Source: Rhodocyclaceae bacterium | GTDB taxonomy: Bacteria > Pseudomonadota > Gammaproteobacteria > Burkholderiales > Rhodocyclaceae | NCBI GenBank assembly: GCA_028714035.1 | Contig: JAQTNA010000031.1 | Coordinates: 1-53,782 of the forward strand | DNA: 53,782 nucleotides | Reading direction: 5' to 3' | Part shown: positions 32,186-40,781 of the stretch, piece after piece | How positions within the stretch are numbered: the first letter of the stretch is position 1 | Layout: each line of letters starts with the position of its first letter | Notes under the pieces: generated by a model | Told to the model about the DNA's origin: nothing | Databases searched by the model: none | The model's input: the letters and a program-made list of their open reading frames with translations, nothing else | Translations under genes and position numbers: made by a program

Positions 32186-32911
32186 TCACGCCTTCGCGTA
32201 ATGATGGGGGAACAGCCGGTGCATCTCGGCTTCGATCCAGTCCTCGGCCCGGGCATTGATCTCGGCGGCCGACAGGCCTTCCGTGGCGATGGCCGGGCCG
32301 ATGCTGACGGTGATCTCGCCGGGCGTCTTGAGGAAGGCGTTCTTCTTCCAGAACTCCCCGGCGTTGTGGGCGATGGGCACCACGGGCGCGCCCGTGTGCT
32401 GGGCGAGCCAGGCGCCGCCCGGCTTGTAGCGCTTCTTGCTCCCTATGGAAACCCGCGTGCCCTCGGGAAACACGATCACCGAGAATCCGTCCGAGAGGCG
32501 CCGCCGCCCCTGTTCCACCACCTGGTCCAGGGCATCCCGGCCGGCCGCCCGGTCTATGGCGATGCAGGAAAACTGGGCCAGCCCCCAACCGAAGAAGGGA
32601 ATCCTGAGCAGTTCCCGCTTGAGCACGAAGGACAGCGGCGGCAGTATCTGTTGCAGGCCTATGGTCTCCCAGGCGGACTGGTGCTTGGACAGGAACACGG
32701 CCGGAACCTGCGGCAGGTTGTCCCGGCCGACGACCCGGTAGCGGATACCCACCACGTATTTCAGCACCCACAGCACGCAGTCGGCCCAGGTGGCGATGAT
32801 GTGGTAACGCGTCATCGCCGGCAGGAAGAAGGAGAGGGTGGCGACCAGGGCGTACACCGGCGTCAGCAGGATCATGAACAGCGCCAGAAGCGTGGAACGA
32901 ATGACGGTCAT
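32186..32911 (-). CDS. plsC: 1-acyl-sn-glycerol-3-phosphate acyltransferase
   Basis: PlsC transfers an acyl chain to lysophosphatidate to make phosphatidate at the inner membrane. The 241-residue protein starts MTVIRSTLLALFMILL, which forms a membrane helix. The acyltransferase motif I is SKHQSAWET (H-x4-E, the variant common in this branch). Motif III is VFPEGTRVSIG, and motif IV is near GAPVVPIAHNAGEFW. Its ATG overlaps the stop of gmhB by 4 bases (32908-32911). The gmhB-plsC arrangement is conserved in betaproteobacteria, as I recall it. Confidence 0.93.
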   Translation of the reverse strand: MTVIRSTLLALFMILLTPVYALVATLSFFLPAMTRYHIIATWADCVLWVLKYVVGIRYRVVGRDNLPQVPAVFLSKHQSAWETIGLQQILPPLSFVLKRELLRIPFFGWGLAQFSCIAIDRAAGRDALDQVVEQGRRRLSDGFSVIVFPEGTRVSIGSKKRYKPGGAWLAQHTGAPVVPIAHNAGEFWKKNAFLKTPGEITVSIGPAIATEGLSAAEINARAEDWIEAEMHRLFPHHYAKA

Positions 32912-33456
32912 GCCGTACCCCCGCCGCTGGCCAGCGCCGTCACGGCCGCGGCGAGATCGGTAAAGACCGGGGTGTTGGGCGGCACATTGGGATCGGCCAC
33001 GGTCTTGGTGCCCTTGCCCGTCAGCACCAGCATGGGCCTCACCCCCAGATCCAGCCCCGCCAGCAGGTCCCGCAGGCTGTCGCCCACCGCCGGCACGCCC
33101 TTGAGATCGGCATTGAAGCGCTCCGCGATCTCCCGGAACATGCCGGGCTTGGGCTTCCTGCACGCGCAGTGCTGCTCCGCCGTGTGGGGACAGATGAAGA
33201 TGGCGTCAATGCGGCCACCGGCGGCGGACACCGCCTTCATCATCTTGTCGTGAATGGCGTTCAGCGTGGCCATGTCGAAAAGGCCGCGTCCCACCCCGGA
33301 CTGGTTGGTGGCGACCACCACCCGGTAGCCCATCTGAGAGAGGCGCGCGATGGCCTCCAGGCTGCCGGGGATGGGCTTCCACTCCTCCGGCGCCTTGATG
33401 AACTGGGCCGAATCGAAATTGATGACGCCGTCGCGGTCGAGGATGATGAGTTTCAT
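32908..33456 (-). CDS. gmhB: D-glycero-D-manno-heptose 1,7-bisphosphate 7-phosphatase
   Basis: GmhB removes the 7-phosphate in ADP-heptose synthesis for LPS core. The 182-residue HAD-family enzyme starts MKLIILDRDGVIN (nucleophile and acid aspartates in DxD). VVVATNQSGVGRGLF is HAD motif II, and CPHTAEQHCACRKPKPG supplies the zinc-binding Cys/His cluster and the catalytic Lys. The last motif is VGDSLRDLLAG. It lies between glyS and plsC on the minus strand, separated from glyS by the REP-like element at 33474-33540. Its presence shows a Gram-negative LPS with heptose. Confidence 0.95.
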   Translation of the reverse strand: MKLIILDRDGVINFDSAQFIKAPEEWKPIPGSLEAIARLSQMGYRVVVATNQSGVGRGLFDMATLNAIHDKMMKAVSAAGGRIDAIFICPHTAEQHCACRKPKPGMFREIAERFNADLKGVPAVGDSLRDLLAGLDLGVRPMLVLTGKGTKTVADPNVPPNTPVFTDLAAAVTALASGGGTA

Positions 33457-33473
33457 GGAGGCAGTCGAGAGTC

Positions 33474-33540
33474 TGTAGGTCGGGCTTCAGCCCGACGGGG
33501 TTGAGATCAACATGTTTGTCGGGCTGAAGTCCGACCTACA
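33474..33540. repeat. REP-like paired palindrome (GTCGGGCTTCAGCCCGAC type)
   Basis: The arms 33474-33496 and 33518-33540 are 23-base inverted copies with one mismatch, separated by 21 bases. Each arm contains the internal palindrome GTCGGGCT-TC-AGCCCGAC. This is the widespread TAGGTCGG(G/A)CTTCAG repeat of proteobacterial intergenic DNA, here between glyS and gmhB. It may serve as a transcription attenuator. Confidence 0.85.
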
Positions 33541-33554
33541 ACATCCCCAACAAT

Positions 33555-35660
33555 TTACGCCGAGAGCTTCGATATATCCGCCACCCCGTTCATCAGGCTG
33601 GCGAGCTGGGCCAGGAGCGCCAGGCGGTTGGCGCGGATGGCGGGGTCGTCCGCATTCACCATCACCTGATCGAAGAAGGTATCCACGACGGCCCGGAGGC
33701 TGGCGAGCATCTTGAGCGCCCCCGTGTAGTCCTCGTTGAACATGAGGGAGCGAATCTGGGGCGATATCTCGTTCAGCTGCCGGAACAGGTTGCGCTCCGC
33801 GTCCCCCTCCAGCAGATTCGCATCCACCTTGTCCGCCGCGCCTTCCGACTTCTTCAGGATATTCACGATGCGCTTGTTGGCAGCCGCCAGGGCCGCGGCT
33901 TCGGGCAGGCCGGCGAAGGCGCGCACGGCGGCCAGGCGTTTGGCGATGTCGCCCAGGCGCTTGGGGCGCTGGGACACCACCGCGTCCACCTCCTGGGCGG
34001 TATAGCCCTGCTCCCTGAGGTTGCCCGAGAGGCGGTCGTAGATGAAGTCCGTGACCTGGGGCAGGGCCGCCAGGAAGCCGCCTTCCGCCGGGAAAGCCTT
34101 GGCGGCCATGCCCAGCAGTTGGTCCAGGGGCACGTTCAAGCCGCCCTCGATGAGCATGCGGATCACGCCCAGGGCGTGGCGGCGCAGGGCAAACGGATCC
34201 CGGTCGCCCGTGGGAATCTGGCCTATGCCGAACATGCCCACCAGGGTCTCCAGCTTGTCGGCCAGGGCCAACACCAGCCCCACCTCGCCCCGGGGCAGGC
34301 TGTCGCCGGCAAAGCGCGGCTTGTAGTGGTCCTCGATGGCGTCCGCCACCTCCGGCGCCAGGCCGTCATGCAGGGCGTAATAACGGCCCATGATGCCCTG
34401 TAGTTCCGGGAACTCGCCCACCATGTCGGTGAGCAGGTCCGCCTTGGCCAGCAATGCCGCCTGGTCGGCCTGATTGGACAGGGTCTCGCCCCCCACCTGG
34501 GTGCCGATGGCCCGGGCGATGGCGCCGACGCGCTGCACCCGCTCGCCCTGGGTGCCCAGCTTGTTGTGATACACCACCTTGGCCAGGCCCAGGACGCGGG
34601 ATTCCAGGGGCTTCTTCCTGTCCTGATCGAAGAAGAACTTGGCGTCCGCCAGGCGCGGGCGCACCACCCGCTCGTTGCCGCCGATGACGGCGCTGGGGTC
34701 CTCCGGCCGGATGTTGCTCACCACCAGGAACTTGTTGGTCAGCTTTCCCTCGCTATCCAGCAGGGGAAAGTACTTCTGGTTGGCCTTCATGGTCAGGATC
34801 AGGCATTCCTGGGGCACGGCCAGGAACTCGGCCTCGAAGCGGCCGATGAGCACATTGGGGCGCTCCACCAGGGCCGTCACCTCGTCCAGGAGCGCCTCGT
34901 CCTCGATCGGGCTGCCACCGGCTTCCGCGGCCGCGACGGCAAGCTGGCGCACGATCTCGGCGCGGCGATCAGCGAAGCTGGCGATCACCGCGCCATCGTT
35001 CGCCAGCGTTTCCGCGTAGCAGTCCGCGTCCGGCAGCAGCACCGGATCAACGGCGGCTTCGAAGCGGTGCCCATGGGTTTCCCGGCCGGCCGTCAGGCCC
35101 AGCACGGAAATGGGCACCACGTCCGCGCCATGCAGGGCCACCAGCCCGTGGGCGGGGCGCACGAAATGCACCGTGTTCCAGCCATCCGCCAGCTGGTAGC
35201 TCATGACCTTGGGAATGGGCAGGGACGAGAGCGCCGCCTCCAGGGCCTTCTGCAGGCCCTCGGCCAGCGTTGCGCCCTTGGCCAGGGAATCGAAGTACAG
35301 CACTTCCGCCTTGCCATCGGTCTCGCGGCGCAGATTCGGCACCACGGAGGCGTCGGCGCCCAGGGCCGAGAGCTTCTTCAGGAGGGCCGGGCTGGCGCTG
35401 CCATCCGCCGTGAGGCCCACGGCCACGGGCATGAGCTTCTGGGCCAGGGGCTTGTCGGCGGCCCGGGCGGGAACGGCGGTGACGTGGGCGGCCAGGCGGC
35501 GAGGCGAGGCGAAGGGCGTAACGACCGCGTCCGCGCCGGCCAGGCCCTGGGATTTCAGGGATTGCAGCAGACCCTGGGCGAAGGCCTCGCCCAGTTTCTT
35601 CAAGGCCTTGGGCGGCAGTTCCTCGACGAACAGCTCGATCAGCAGATTTTGGGTACTCAT
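33555..35660 (-). CDS. glyS: Glycyl-tRNA synthetase beta subunit
   Basis: The beta subunit works with GlyQ in the alpha2beta2 glycyl-tRNA synthetase and carries the tRNA-binding parts. The 701-residue length is standard. It starts MSTQNLLIELFVEELPPKAL, contains FASPRRLAAHV, the HGLVALHG segment and VGEFPELQGIMGRYYALHDG, and ends in a DALR-like anticodon-binding domain (VDANLLEGDAERNLFRQL). It starts two bases after the glyQ stop. The neighbouring tRNA-Gly(CCC) at 38635 is one of its substrates. Confidence 0.97.
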   Translation of the reverse strand: MSTQNLLIELFVEELPPKALKKLGEAFAQGLLQSLKSQGLAGADAVVTPFASPRRLAAHVTAVPARAADKPLAQKLMPVAVGLTADGSASPALLKKLSALGADASVVPNLRRETDGKAEVLYFDSLAKGATLAEGLQKALEAALSSLPIPKVMSYQLADGWNTVHFVRPAHGLVALHGADVVPISVLGLTAGRETHGHRFEAAVDPVLLPDADCYAETLANDGAVIASFADRRAEIVRQLAVAAAEAGGSPIEDEALLDEVTALVERPNVLIGRFEAEFLAVPQECLILTMKANQKYFPLLDSEGKLTNKFLVVSNIRPEDPSAVIGGNERVVRPRLADAKFFFDQDRKKPLESRVLGLAKVVYHNKLGTQGERVQRVGAIARAIGTQVGGETLSNQADQAALLAKADLLTDMVGEFPELQGIMGRYYALHDGLAPEVADAIEDHYKPRFAGDSLPRGEVGLVLALADKLETLVGMFGIGQIPTGDRDPFALRRHALGVIRMLIEGGLNVPLDQLLGMAAKAFPAEGGFLAALPQVTDFIYDRLSGNLREQGYTAQEVDAVVSQRPKRLGDIAKRLAAVRAFAGLPEAAALAAANKRIVNILKKSEGAADKVDANLLEGDAERNLFRQLNEISPQIRSLMFNEDYTGALKMLASLRAVVDTFFDQVMVNADDPAIRANRLALLAQLASLMNGVADISKLSA

Positions 35661-35662
35661 GC

Positions 35663-36583
35663 TCAGGCGGCTTTCTTGGCGTTGATCTGGGCCAGCACTT
35701 CCTCGGCATGCGCCTTGGGAGCCATGGGGAAGCCGCGGCGGGCGCGGCTGTCCAGGTAGGCCTGGGCCACGGCGCGGGCCAGGTTGCGGATGCGGCCGAT
35801 GTAGGCGGCCCGCTCCGTCACGGAGATGGCGCCCCGGGCGTCCAGCAGGTTGAAGGTGTGGGCGGCCTTCAATACCTGTTCGTAGGCCGGCAGGGCCAGT
35901 TCCACGCTCATCAGGTGCTGCGCCTGCTTCTCGTGGGCGGAGAAGGCGGTGAACAGGAAGTCGGCGTCGGAGTGCTCGAAGTTGTAGGCGGACTGTTCCA
36001 CCTCGTTCTGGTGATACACGTCGCCGTAGGAGAGGGTATCGGTCCAGCGCAGATCGAAGACGTTTTCCACCCCTTGCAGGTACATGGCCAGGCGCTCCAG
36101 GCCGTAGGTGATCTCGCCGGTGATGGGCTTGCAGTCAATCCCGCCCACCTGCTGGAAGTAGGTGAATTGCGTGACTTCCATGCCGTTCAGCCACACTTCC
36201 CAGCCCAGGCCCCAGGCGCCCAGGGTCGGATTCTCCCAGTCATCCTCCACGAAGCGGATGTCGTTCTTCTTCAGATCGAAGCCCAGGGCTTCCAGGGAAC
36301 CGAGGTAAAGCTCCAGGATGTTTTCCGGCGCCGGCTTCAGCACCACCTGGTACTGGTAGTAGTGCTGCATGCGGTTCGGATTTTCGCCGTAGCGCCCGTC
36401 CTTGGGACGGCGCGAGGGTTGCACGTAGGCGGCTTTCCACGGCTCGGGGCCGAGGGCGCGCAGGAACGTGGCGGTGTGGCTGGTGCCCGCGCCCACTTCC
36501 ATGTCGTAGGGTTGCAACAGCGCACAGCCCTGCTTGGCCCAGAACTGTTGCAGCGTCAGGATGAGTTCCTGGAAGGTCGGCAT
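35663..36583 (-). CDS. glyQ: Glycyl-tRNA synthetase alpha subunit
   Basis: GlyQ holds the class II catalytic core that activates glycine. I start at [20 protein letters not shown], giving 306 residues. Markers are [58 protein letters not shown] and [12 protein letters not shown], which together identify the family beyond doubt. AGGA precedes the ATG, and a TGTAAAAT -10-like element is at 36613-36618. It is the first gene of glyQ-glyS(-gmhB-plsC). Confidence 0.98.
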   Translation of the reverse strand: MPTFQELILTLQQFWAKQGCALLQPYDMEVGAGTSHTATFLRALGPEPWKAAYVQPSRRPKDGRYGENPNRMQHYYQYQVVLKPAPENILELYLGSLEALGFDLKKNDIRFVEDDWENPTLGAWGLGWEVWLNGMEVTQFTYFQQVGGIDCKPITGEITYGLERLAMYLQGVENVFDLRWTDTLSYGDVYHQNEVEQSAYNFEHSDADFLFTAFSAHEKQAQHLMSVELALPAYEQVLKAAHTFNLLDARGAISVTERAAYIGRIRNLARAVAQAYLDSRARRGFPMAPKAHAEEVLAQINAKKAA

Positions 36584-36612
36584 GATTTTCCTGCCAATAA
36601 AGAAAGGGTTGG

Positions 36613-36618
36613 ATTTTA
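36613..36618 (-). promoter_or_regulatory. Candidate glyQ -10 element
   Basis: TGTAAAAT on the minus strand, 30 bases before the glyQ ATG; the same string precedes thiS and dnaE. It lies just inside the end of the heptad-arm element. Confidence 0.45.
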
Positions 36619-36630
36619 CAGGCAATTATT

Positions 36631-36728
36631 GAGTCGGGAGTCGAGAGTCGAGGGTCGAGAGCCAAGTCACCGCGCCTTCGGCGCGCAAATACCACTCTCC
36701 ACTCTCGGCTCTCCACTCTCGACTTTCC
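36631..36728. repeat. Heptad-arm intergenic element (type copy), between glyQ and trmB
   Basis: The left purine-rich arm (36631-36661) repeats GAGTCGG-GAGTCGA-GAGTCGA with a 7-base period. The core GCCAAGTCACCGCGCC-TTC-GGCGCGCAAATAC contains a hairpin. The right arm (about 36692-36728) repeats CTCTCCA-CTCTCGG-CTCTCCA-CTCTCGA. The arms can pair across the core. The trmB reading frame runs through the right arm and stops at the TGA inside the core. Confidence 0.88.
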
Positions 36729-37404
36729 GAAACACCACGTCCCACACCCCATGCCCCAGGCGCAGGCCGCGGCTCTCGAACTTGGTCTGGGGGCGGTAGT
36801 CCGGGCGGGGGGCATAGCCCGTTTCCGGCGCGGTGTTCACCAGAAGCGGCTCGCCCGAGAGCACCGCCAGTTGTTGCACCGCGTAGTCTTCCCAGTCCGT
36901 GGCGCAATGCAGGTAGCCGCCGGACTTGAGGCGCGAGGCAAGCAGCGCCACGAGGGGCGGCTGAATCAGGCGGCGCTTGTGGTGGCGCGTCTTGTGCCAG
37001 GGATCGGCGAAGAACACATGCACGCCCGAGAGGCTTCCCGGCGCGATCATGTCTTTCAGCACCTCCACCGCGTCGTGCTGGATGATGCGCACGTTGGCAA
37101 GGCTCCGCTCGGCGATCTCCTTGAGCAGGGCGCCCACGCCGGGCGTGTGCACTTCTATCCCCAGGTAGTCATTCTCCGGATGGGCGGCGGCGATGGCGGC
37201 CGTGGTCTCGCCCATGCCGAAACCGATCTCCAGGATCTTCGGCGCCTGCCTGCCGAAGGCGGCATCCAGGTCCAGGATTTCCGGCCGATAGGGAATGCCC
37301 CAGACCGGCAGCAGTTCCTCCAGATGGCGCGCCTGGGCATGGGATACCCGCCCCTGGCGCAGCACGAAGCTGCGGATCGGGCGGTGGTCGGAGGTATCGG
37401 TCAT
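36667..37404 (-). CDS. trmB: tRNA (guanine-N7-)-methyltransferase TrmB
   Basis: TrmB methylates G46 of tRNA with SAM. The 245-residue frame starts [19 protein letters not shown]. It has the SAM site [15 protein letters not shown], the acidic [13 protein letters not shown] and the catalytic [19 protein letters not shown]. The normal protein ends at about residue 227 (GVWDVVFRK). The last 18 residues ([18 protein letters not shown]) are encoded by the heptad-arm repeat element, which supplies the stop codon. So the gene appears to have lost its own stop and gained a repeat-derived tail. Confidence 0.95.
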   Translation of the reverse strand: MTDTSDHRPIRSFVLRQGRVSHAQARHLEELLPVWGIPYRPEILDLDAAFGRQAPKILEIGFGMGETTAAIAAAHPENDYLGIEVHTPGVGALLKEIAERSLANVRIIQHDAVEVLKDMIAPGSLSGVHVFFADPWHKTRHHKRRLIQPPLVALLASRLKSGGYLHCATDWEDYAVQQLAVLSGEPLLVNTAPETGYAPRPDYRPQTKFESRGLRLGHGVWDVVFRKVESGEPRVESGICAPKAR

Positions 37405-37407
37405 TCT

Positions 37408-37466
37408 TGTGGGTCGGGATTTATCCCGATATGGCTCATTTTGTCGAAATAAATTCCGACCTACGA
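37408..37466. repeat. REP-like palindrome between trmB and thiG
   Basis: TGTGGGTCGGGATTTATCC (37408 onward) pairs with a diverged copy ending TTCCGACCTACGA (to 37466), with a 12-base centre. It is related to the element at 33474-33540. Its right arm includes the thiG stop codon (37461-37463). Confidence 0.7.
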
Positions 37467-38240
37467 AATCATTCCGCTGGTCGGGGAACTGGGCGTTGCG
37501 GAGTAAAGCTTCTTCGGCATGCGGCCGGCGAGGAAGGCTTCGCGCCCCGCCTCCACCGCCTTCTTCATGGCGCCGGCCATGAGCACCGGATTCTGGGCGC
37601 CGGCGATGGCGGTGTTCATGAGCACGCCGTCGCAGCCCATCTCCAGGGCGATGGCGGCGTCGGAGGCCGTGCCCACGCCCGCATCCACCAGCACCGGCAC
37701 CTTGGATTGATCCAGGATCAGGCGCAGGTTCCAGGGATTGAGGATGCCCATGCCCGAGCCGATGAGAGAAGCCAGGGGCATCACAGCCACGCAGCCGATA
37801 TCTTCCAGAATCTTGGCCTGGATGGGGTCGTCGGAGCAGTAGACCATGACCTTGAAGCCGTCCTTCACCAGGATCTCGGCCGCCTTGATGGTTTCCGGCA
37901 TGTGGGGAAAGAGGGTCTTGGGATCGCCCAGCACCTCCAGCTTCACCAGGTCGTGGCCGTCCAGCAGTTCGCGGGCCAGGCGCAGCGTGCGCACCGCGTC
38001 ATCCGCCGAATAGCAGCCGGCGGTATTGGGCAGCATGGTGTACCTGGAAGGCGGCAGCACGTCCAACAGGCTGGGCTGGCCCGGTTCCTGGCCGATGTTG
38101 GTGCGGCGGATGGCCACCGTGACGATCTCGGCGCCGGAAGCCTCCACGGCGGCCTTGGTCTCGGCGAAATCCTTGTACTTGCCCGTCCCTACCAGGAGAC
38201 GGGAACGGTAGGCCTTGCCGGCAATGATGAGAGGGTCCAT
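37461..38240 (-). CDS. thiG: Thiazole synthase ThiG
   Basis: ThiG forms the thiazole phosphate of thiamine from 1-deoxyxylulose 5-phosphate, dehydroglycine and ThiS-thiocarboxylate. The 259-residue TIM barrel starts [22 protein letters not shown]. It has [21 protein letters not shown], the imine-forming Lys in [15 protein letters not shown], and the phosphate-binding GIGTASDAA-like segment ([21 protein letters not shown]) with [10 protein letters not shown]. It follows thiS, its sulfur carrier, with a heptad-arm element between them. The REP-like element touches its 3' end. Confidence 0.97.
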   Translation of the reverse strand: MDPLIIAGKAYRSRLLVGTGKYKDFAETKAAVEASGAEIVTVAIRRTNIGQEPGQPSLLDVLPPSRYTMLPNTAGCYSADDAVRTLRLARELLDGHDLVKLEVLGDPKTLFPHMPETIKAAEILVKDGFKVMVYCSDDPIQAKILEDIGCVAVMPLASLIGSGMGILNPWNLRLILDQSKVPVLVDAGVGTASDAAIALEMGCDGVLMNTAIAGAQNPVLMAGAMKKAVEAGREAFLAGRMPKKLYSATPSSPTSGMIS

Positions 38241-38336
38241 ATCAGGTATCAGGAATCAGAGGTCAGGAATCAGAAGGTAGAGGCCAAGTAACCGGGATAG
38301 GCTCTGATGCCCGATCCCTGATACCTGATCCCTGGC
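38241..38336. repeat. Heptad-arm intergenic element (copy between thiG and thiS)
   Basis: The left arm has ATCAGGT-ATCAGGA-ATCAGAG-GTCAGGA-ATCAGAA. The core GGCCAAGTAACCGGGAT resembles the core of the 36631 element but has lost the hairpin. The right arm has CTGATGC-CCGATCC-CTGATAC-CTGATCC. It fills the whole thiS-thiG gap, ending one base from the thiS stop and starting at the thiG ATG. Confidence 0.85.
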
Positions 38337-38337
38337 A

Positions 38338-38541
38338 TTAGCCGCCGCCGACGGCGACGACGATTTCCAGTTTATCGCCGGCTTCGAGGCGGGTCTCGGC
38401 GTGACGGCCCTTGGGAACGATCTCGCCGTTCCTTTCCACCGCCAGGCGCTTGCCCACCAGGCCCATGTCGTCCAGCAGGGCGGCCACGGTGGGCAGGGTC
38501 TCGAAACTACGGTTCTGGCCGTTGATGGTCACGTCGGGCAT
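38338..38541 (-). CDS. thiS: Sulfur carrier protein ThiS
   Basis: ThiS carries sulfur as a C-terminal thiocarboxylate for thiazole formation. The 67-residue ubiquitin-like protein has MPDVTINGQNRSFE at the start, VAALLDDMGL, RLAVERNGEIVPKG and the essential C-terminal Gly-Gly (VVAVGGG). Length is exactly as expected. A -10-like TAAAAT is at 38571-38576 and gives a leader of about 25 bases, too short for a TPP riboswitch. Confidence 0.96.
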   Translation of the reverse strand: MPDVTINGQNRSFETLPTVAALLDDMGLVGKRLAVERNGEIVPKGRHAETRLEAGDKLEIVVAVGGG

Positions 38542-38570
38542 GGTGCGATGTCAGGCTGACAAAGGAGGGG

Positions 38571-38576
38571 ATTTTA
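38571..38576 (-). promoter_or_regulatory. Candidate thiS -10 element
   Basis: TGTAAAAT on the minus strand, 30 bases before the thiS ATG, as before glyQ. Confidence 0.45.
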
Positions 38577-38594
38577 CACCGCCCGCAAGTTCAT

Positions 38595-38624
38595 TTGCCG
38601 AGCCCCCCGAATTCCGCATAAAAT
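38595..38624 (+). promoter_or_regulatory. tRNA-Gly promoter
   Basis: TTGCCG (38595-38600) and TAAAAT (38619-38624) are 18 bases apart; the tRNA begins 11 bases after the -10. Confidence 0.6.
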
Positions 38625-38634
38625 GGCGGCCGCC

Positions 38635-38708
38635 GCGGGTGTAGTTCAATGGTAGAACGGAAGCTTCCCAAGCTTCATACGTGAGTTCGATTCTCATCAC
38701 CCGCTCCA
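38635..38708 (+). tRNA. tRNA-Gly (anticodon CCC)
   Basis: A 74-base gene with acceptor GCGGGTG/CACCCGC, a D-arm with TAGTTCAATGGTAGAAC and anticodon stem GAAGC/GCTTC enclosing TTCCCAA (anticodon CCC). The T-arm has TTCGATT, and TCCA is encoded at the 3' end. It reads GGG codons. Its terminator follows at 38743. Confidence 0.97.
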
Positions 38709-38742
38709 TCCGAATACTTGCAGGCATTTGATCTGCAATAAA

Positions 38743-38776
38743 AAAGCCAACCGTCCCGGGTTGGCTTTCTTGTTTT
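38743..38776. terminator. Bidirectional intrinsic terminator
   Basis: AAAGCCAACC and GGTTGGCTTT form a perfect 10-bp stem around GTCCCG. T-runs follow on both strands, so it can end the tRNA-Gly transcript and the opposite-strand operon ending at 38797. Confidence 0.85.
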
Positions 38777-38796
38777 CCTGCCGCCGCCGGAGGACG

Positions 38797-39879
38797 TCAG
38801 GGGGCTGAATCCGCCTCCAGCCCGAACAGTGCTCGCCAGCTCTTGCGCGCCAGATGGGGAAGCAGGAGATGCGGCGGCATGCGCTGGGCGTGGGCGCGCA
38901 GGTAGAGGAAAAACGCGGCGGCCCGGTCGGCCCTCTCCTCCCCTCCCCCCAGGACGCGCAGGAACAACTGATCCATGAGGGACGCCAACAGGGCCGGCGG
39001 ACCATCCGCGTTGGACGCCTCAAGAACCTCCGGCGCAATGGGCGTAGCCAGCAGGCACGCGCTGGTGCGCAAGGCGTAATGGAGCGGCCGCCCCAGATCC
39101 ATCTCCCGCGCCCGCGGAATGAGGTCTGCCCAAAAGCCCGGCTCGGAACCAAAATGGCGCAGGAGACTGTCCAGATCCATCAGATCCCGCAGCCCCCGTT
39201 GGAACTCGCCTTCATGGAAGAGATGGCAGGCCGCATGCAGCACCATGTCCACCGGCGCCAGGGTCCACAAGCCCTCTTCCCCCGGGATCGGCCGCGCGGC
39301 GCGACGCAGGCGATCGGCGTCGGGTTTCAGTCTTGCGGTCACCGGCAACAGGCCATGATGCACGTCCAGTATGGTGCCCCGCGCCCCGTGTCGGAGAGGG
39401 GGCAGCTCGTGCATCCAGTCCCGGAAATACCGCTGGTCGTAGGCATCCGGCTTGGCGCCGACCCAGCCGTGCCGTTCCAGGAGTGCCTCCGCCGTCGCCA
39501 GTTCCTCCCGTGCCACCAGGATGTCCACGTCGCCGAAGAGCCGCCCCTGGGCCGCCGGCAGACCGGCCAGGACATAGGCAGCGCCTTTCAACAGGACGAA
39601 GGGTTGTTCCAGGTCCGCCAGTGCCCGACGCAGGCAATCCGCTTCCCAGCGCACTGCCCGCTTCTGGCTCTCGATCACCACCCGCGTCCATTCCAGGTGG
39701 CGGCGCGGCGCCGGAGGCACCTGCTCCAACCGGCCGGATGACTCCAGCGCGACCAGCAATCTGCCCAGAAGGCCGGCGGCCTGGCCCTGGCAGACGAGGG
39801 ATTCCCACTCGGCCGGGGCCAGTGTCGCGGCCCGTTCCGGAGACAGCAGGCATTCGATCAGCAGAGAGTCCACGCTCAT
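38797..39879 (-). CDS. Nucleotidyltransferase family protein (PF14907-type) of an HPr-rel-A-like locus
   Basis: A 360-residue protein of the NTP_transf_5 type. Residues 93-125 carry FVLLKGAAYVL and RLFGDVDILVA, with the metal-binding pair D117 and D119. A further acidic residue follows in GTILDVHHGLL. The helical second half has MVLHAACHLFHEGEFQRGLRDL. The start overlaps the end of the HprK-related kinase gene by 4 bases (39876-39879). In lasso-peptide clusters such as paeninodin/pseudomycoidin a nucleotidyltransferase of this kind accompanies an HPr-kinase homologue and is linked to further decoration of the phosphorylated peptide. A similar role here is inference. Confidence 0.8.
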   Translation of the reverse strand: MSVDSLLIECLLSPERAATLAPAEWESLVCQGQAAGLLGRLLVALESSGRLEQVPPAPRRHLEWTRVVIESQKRAVRWEADCLRRALADLEQPFVLLKGAAYVLAGLPAAQGRLFGDVDILVAREELATAEALLERHGWVGAKPDAYDQRYFRDWMHELPPLRHGARGTILDVHHGLLPVTARLKPDADRLRRAARPIPGEEGLWTLAPVDMVLHAACHLFHEGEFQRGLRDLMDLDSLLRHFGSEPGFWADLIPRAREMDLGRPLHYALRTSACLLATPIAPEVLEASNADGPPALLASLMDQLFLRVLGGGEERADRAAAFFLYLRAHAQRMPPHLLLPHLARKSWRALFGLEADSAP

Positions 39880-40781
39880 CCGTCCAGGGCGCCCAGCAGG
39901 GCCACCGCCTCCTCCAGCCGACTGTAGCGAAACTCGTGGCAGTCGCAGCCGTCCACCAGGTCCGACAGGGCGTCGAAACCGGCCCTCCCGAGCAGGCCAT
40001 AATTGAAGCCCTGCTCCGCCAGGCGCATGAAGGCGATGCCCCGGGACAGGGGCCGCAAGTCGCTGGAGGCCCCCGCCACGTACCGGGGGAAAACCACCCA
40101 GCGCGGCAACGCCGGCTCCAGGGCACGGGCCACGCTGTCGGCCGGCGCCCGCATCAGCGCCACGGAGCCTTTCGAGGTGTCATGCACGGGCTCGGAGCAG
40201 ACCGCCCCCGGGGCGTATTCCTTCAAGATCCCGATGGAGCGGTTCTTGAGACTGATGGGGCGAGGCAAGGGGTAGACGCGGGGCACGCCAAGGTCGGCCA
40301 GGGTCAGTTCATCCGACAGCAGGCGCCAGCCGCTGTACGCCAGGGCGGCGCACAGCGTGCTTTTGCCCGCCCCCGGAGAGCCCGGCAGCAGCAGGGCGAG
40401 GCCCTTGCGTTCCAGCACGGCACTGTGAATCACCAGGCGATCAAAGACCTTGTTCGAGACGCACCAGTTGAGGCCCCATTCGAGCAGGGGCAGGGCCTGG
40501 CAGGTGGGCATCGGCTTGAAGGGCAGATGGCCATTGGCCAGGAACCTGGCCTGGGGCTGTAGCCAGCGACGCAGGAATCGGCCAGGCATGACGCGGACCG
40601 GAAAGTCCGCGAACTCCCCCTCCGGCGCCAGGGGATAATCGGGGTACATGAGGGCGAGCCCCCGGGCGACCGGTTCCAGGGGCGAGTGGATGCGGAACAG
40701 GTAGGCGCCGACGCGCAAGCTCAGCCCGGCGCCTCCCAGGCGGCCACGCAGTTCCTCCGGGGACAAATCGGCGACGATCAC
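39876..40781 (-). CDS. HprK-related kinase A
   Basis: The start is the GTG overlapping the PqqD-like gene's stop (GTGA at 40778-40781), giving 301 residues; the open frame further upstream is a shadow. Walker A is GSPGAGKS (residues 134-141), preceded by RLVIHSAVLERKG and followed by GWRLLSDELTLADLG. This is the order seen in HPr kinase/phosphorylase C-terminal domains. The N-terminal ~110 residues are not HprK-like. HprK phosphorylates a serine of HPr; relatives beside RiPP genes phosphorylate serine of a precursor peptide. No HPr gene is near, whereas a serine-rich exported protein is encoded two genes upstream, so that is the likelier substrate (inference). Confidence 0.85.
   Translation of the reverse strand: MIVADLSPEELRGRLGGAGLSLRVGAYLFRIHSPLEPVARGLALMYPDYPLAPEGEFADFPVRVMPGRFLRRWLQPQARFLANGHLPFKPMPTCQALPLLEWGLNWCVSNKVFDRLVIHSAVLERKGLALLLPGSPGAGKSTLCAALAYSGWRLLSDELTLADLGVPRVYPLPRPISLKNRSIGILKEYAPGAVCSEPVHDTSKGSVALMRAPADSVARALEPALPRWVVFPRYVAGASSDLRPLSRGIAFMRLAEQGFNYGLLGRAGFDALSDLVDGCDCHEFRYSRLEEAVALLGALDG

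Noticed and set aside
36631-36728. CRISPR array
   Set aside because: The repeats are 7 bases with no spacers and there are no cas genes.
38542-38634. TPP riboswitch upstream of thiS
   Set aside because: The promoter-like element leaves a leader of only about 25 bases, and no THI-box text (CTGAGA, ACCTGATCTGG) is present. The CTGATCC words at 38300-38336 are downstream of thiS and belong to a repeat element.
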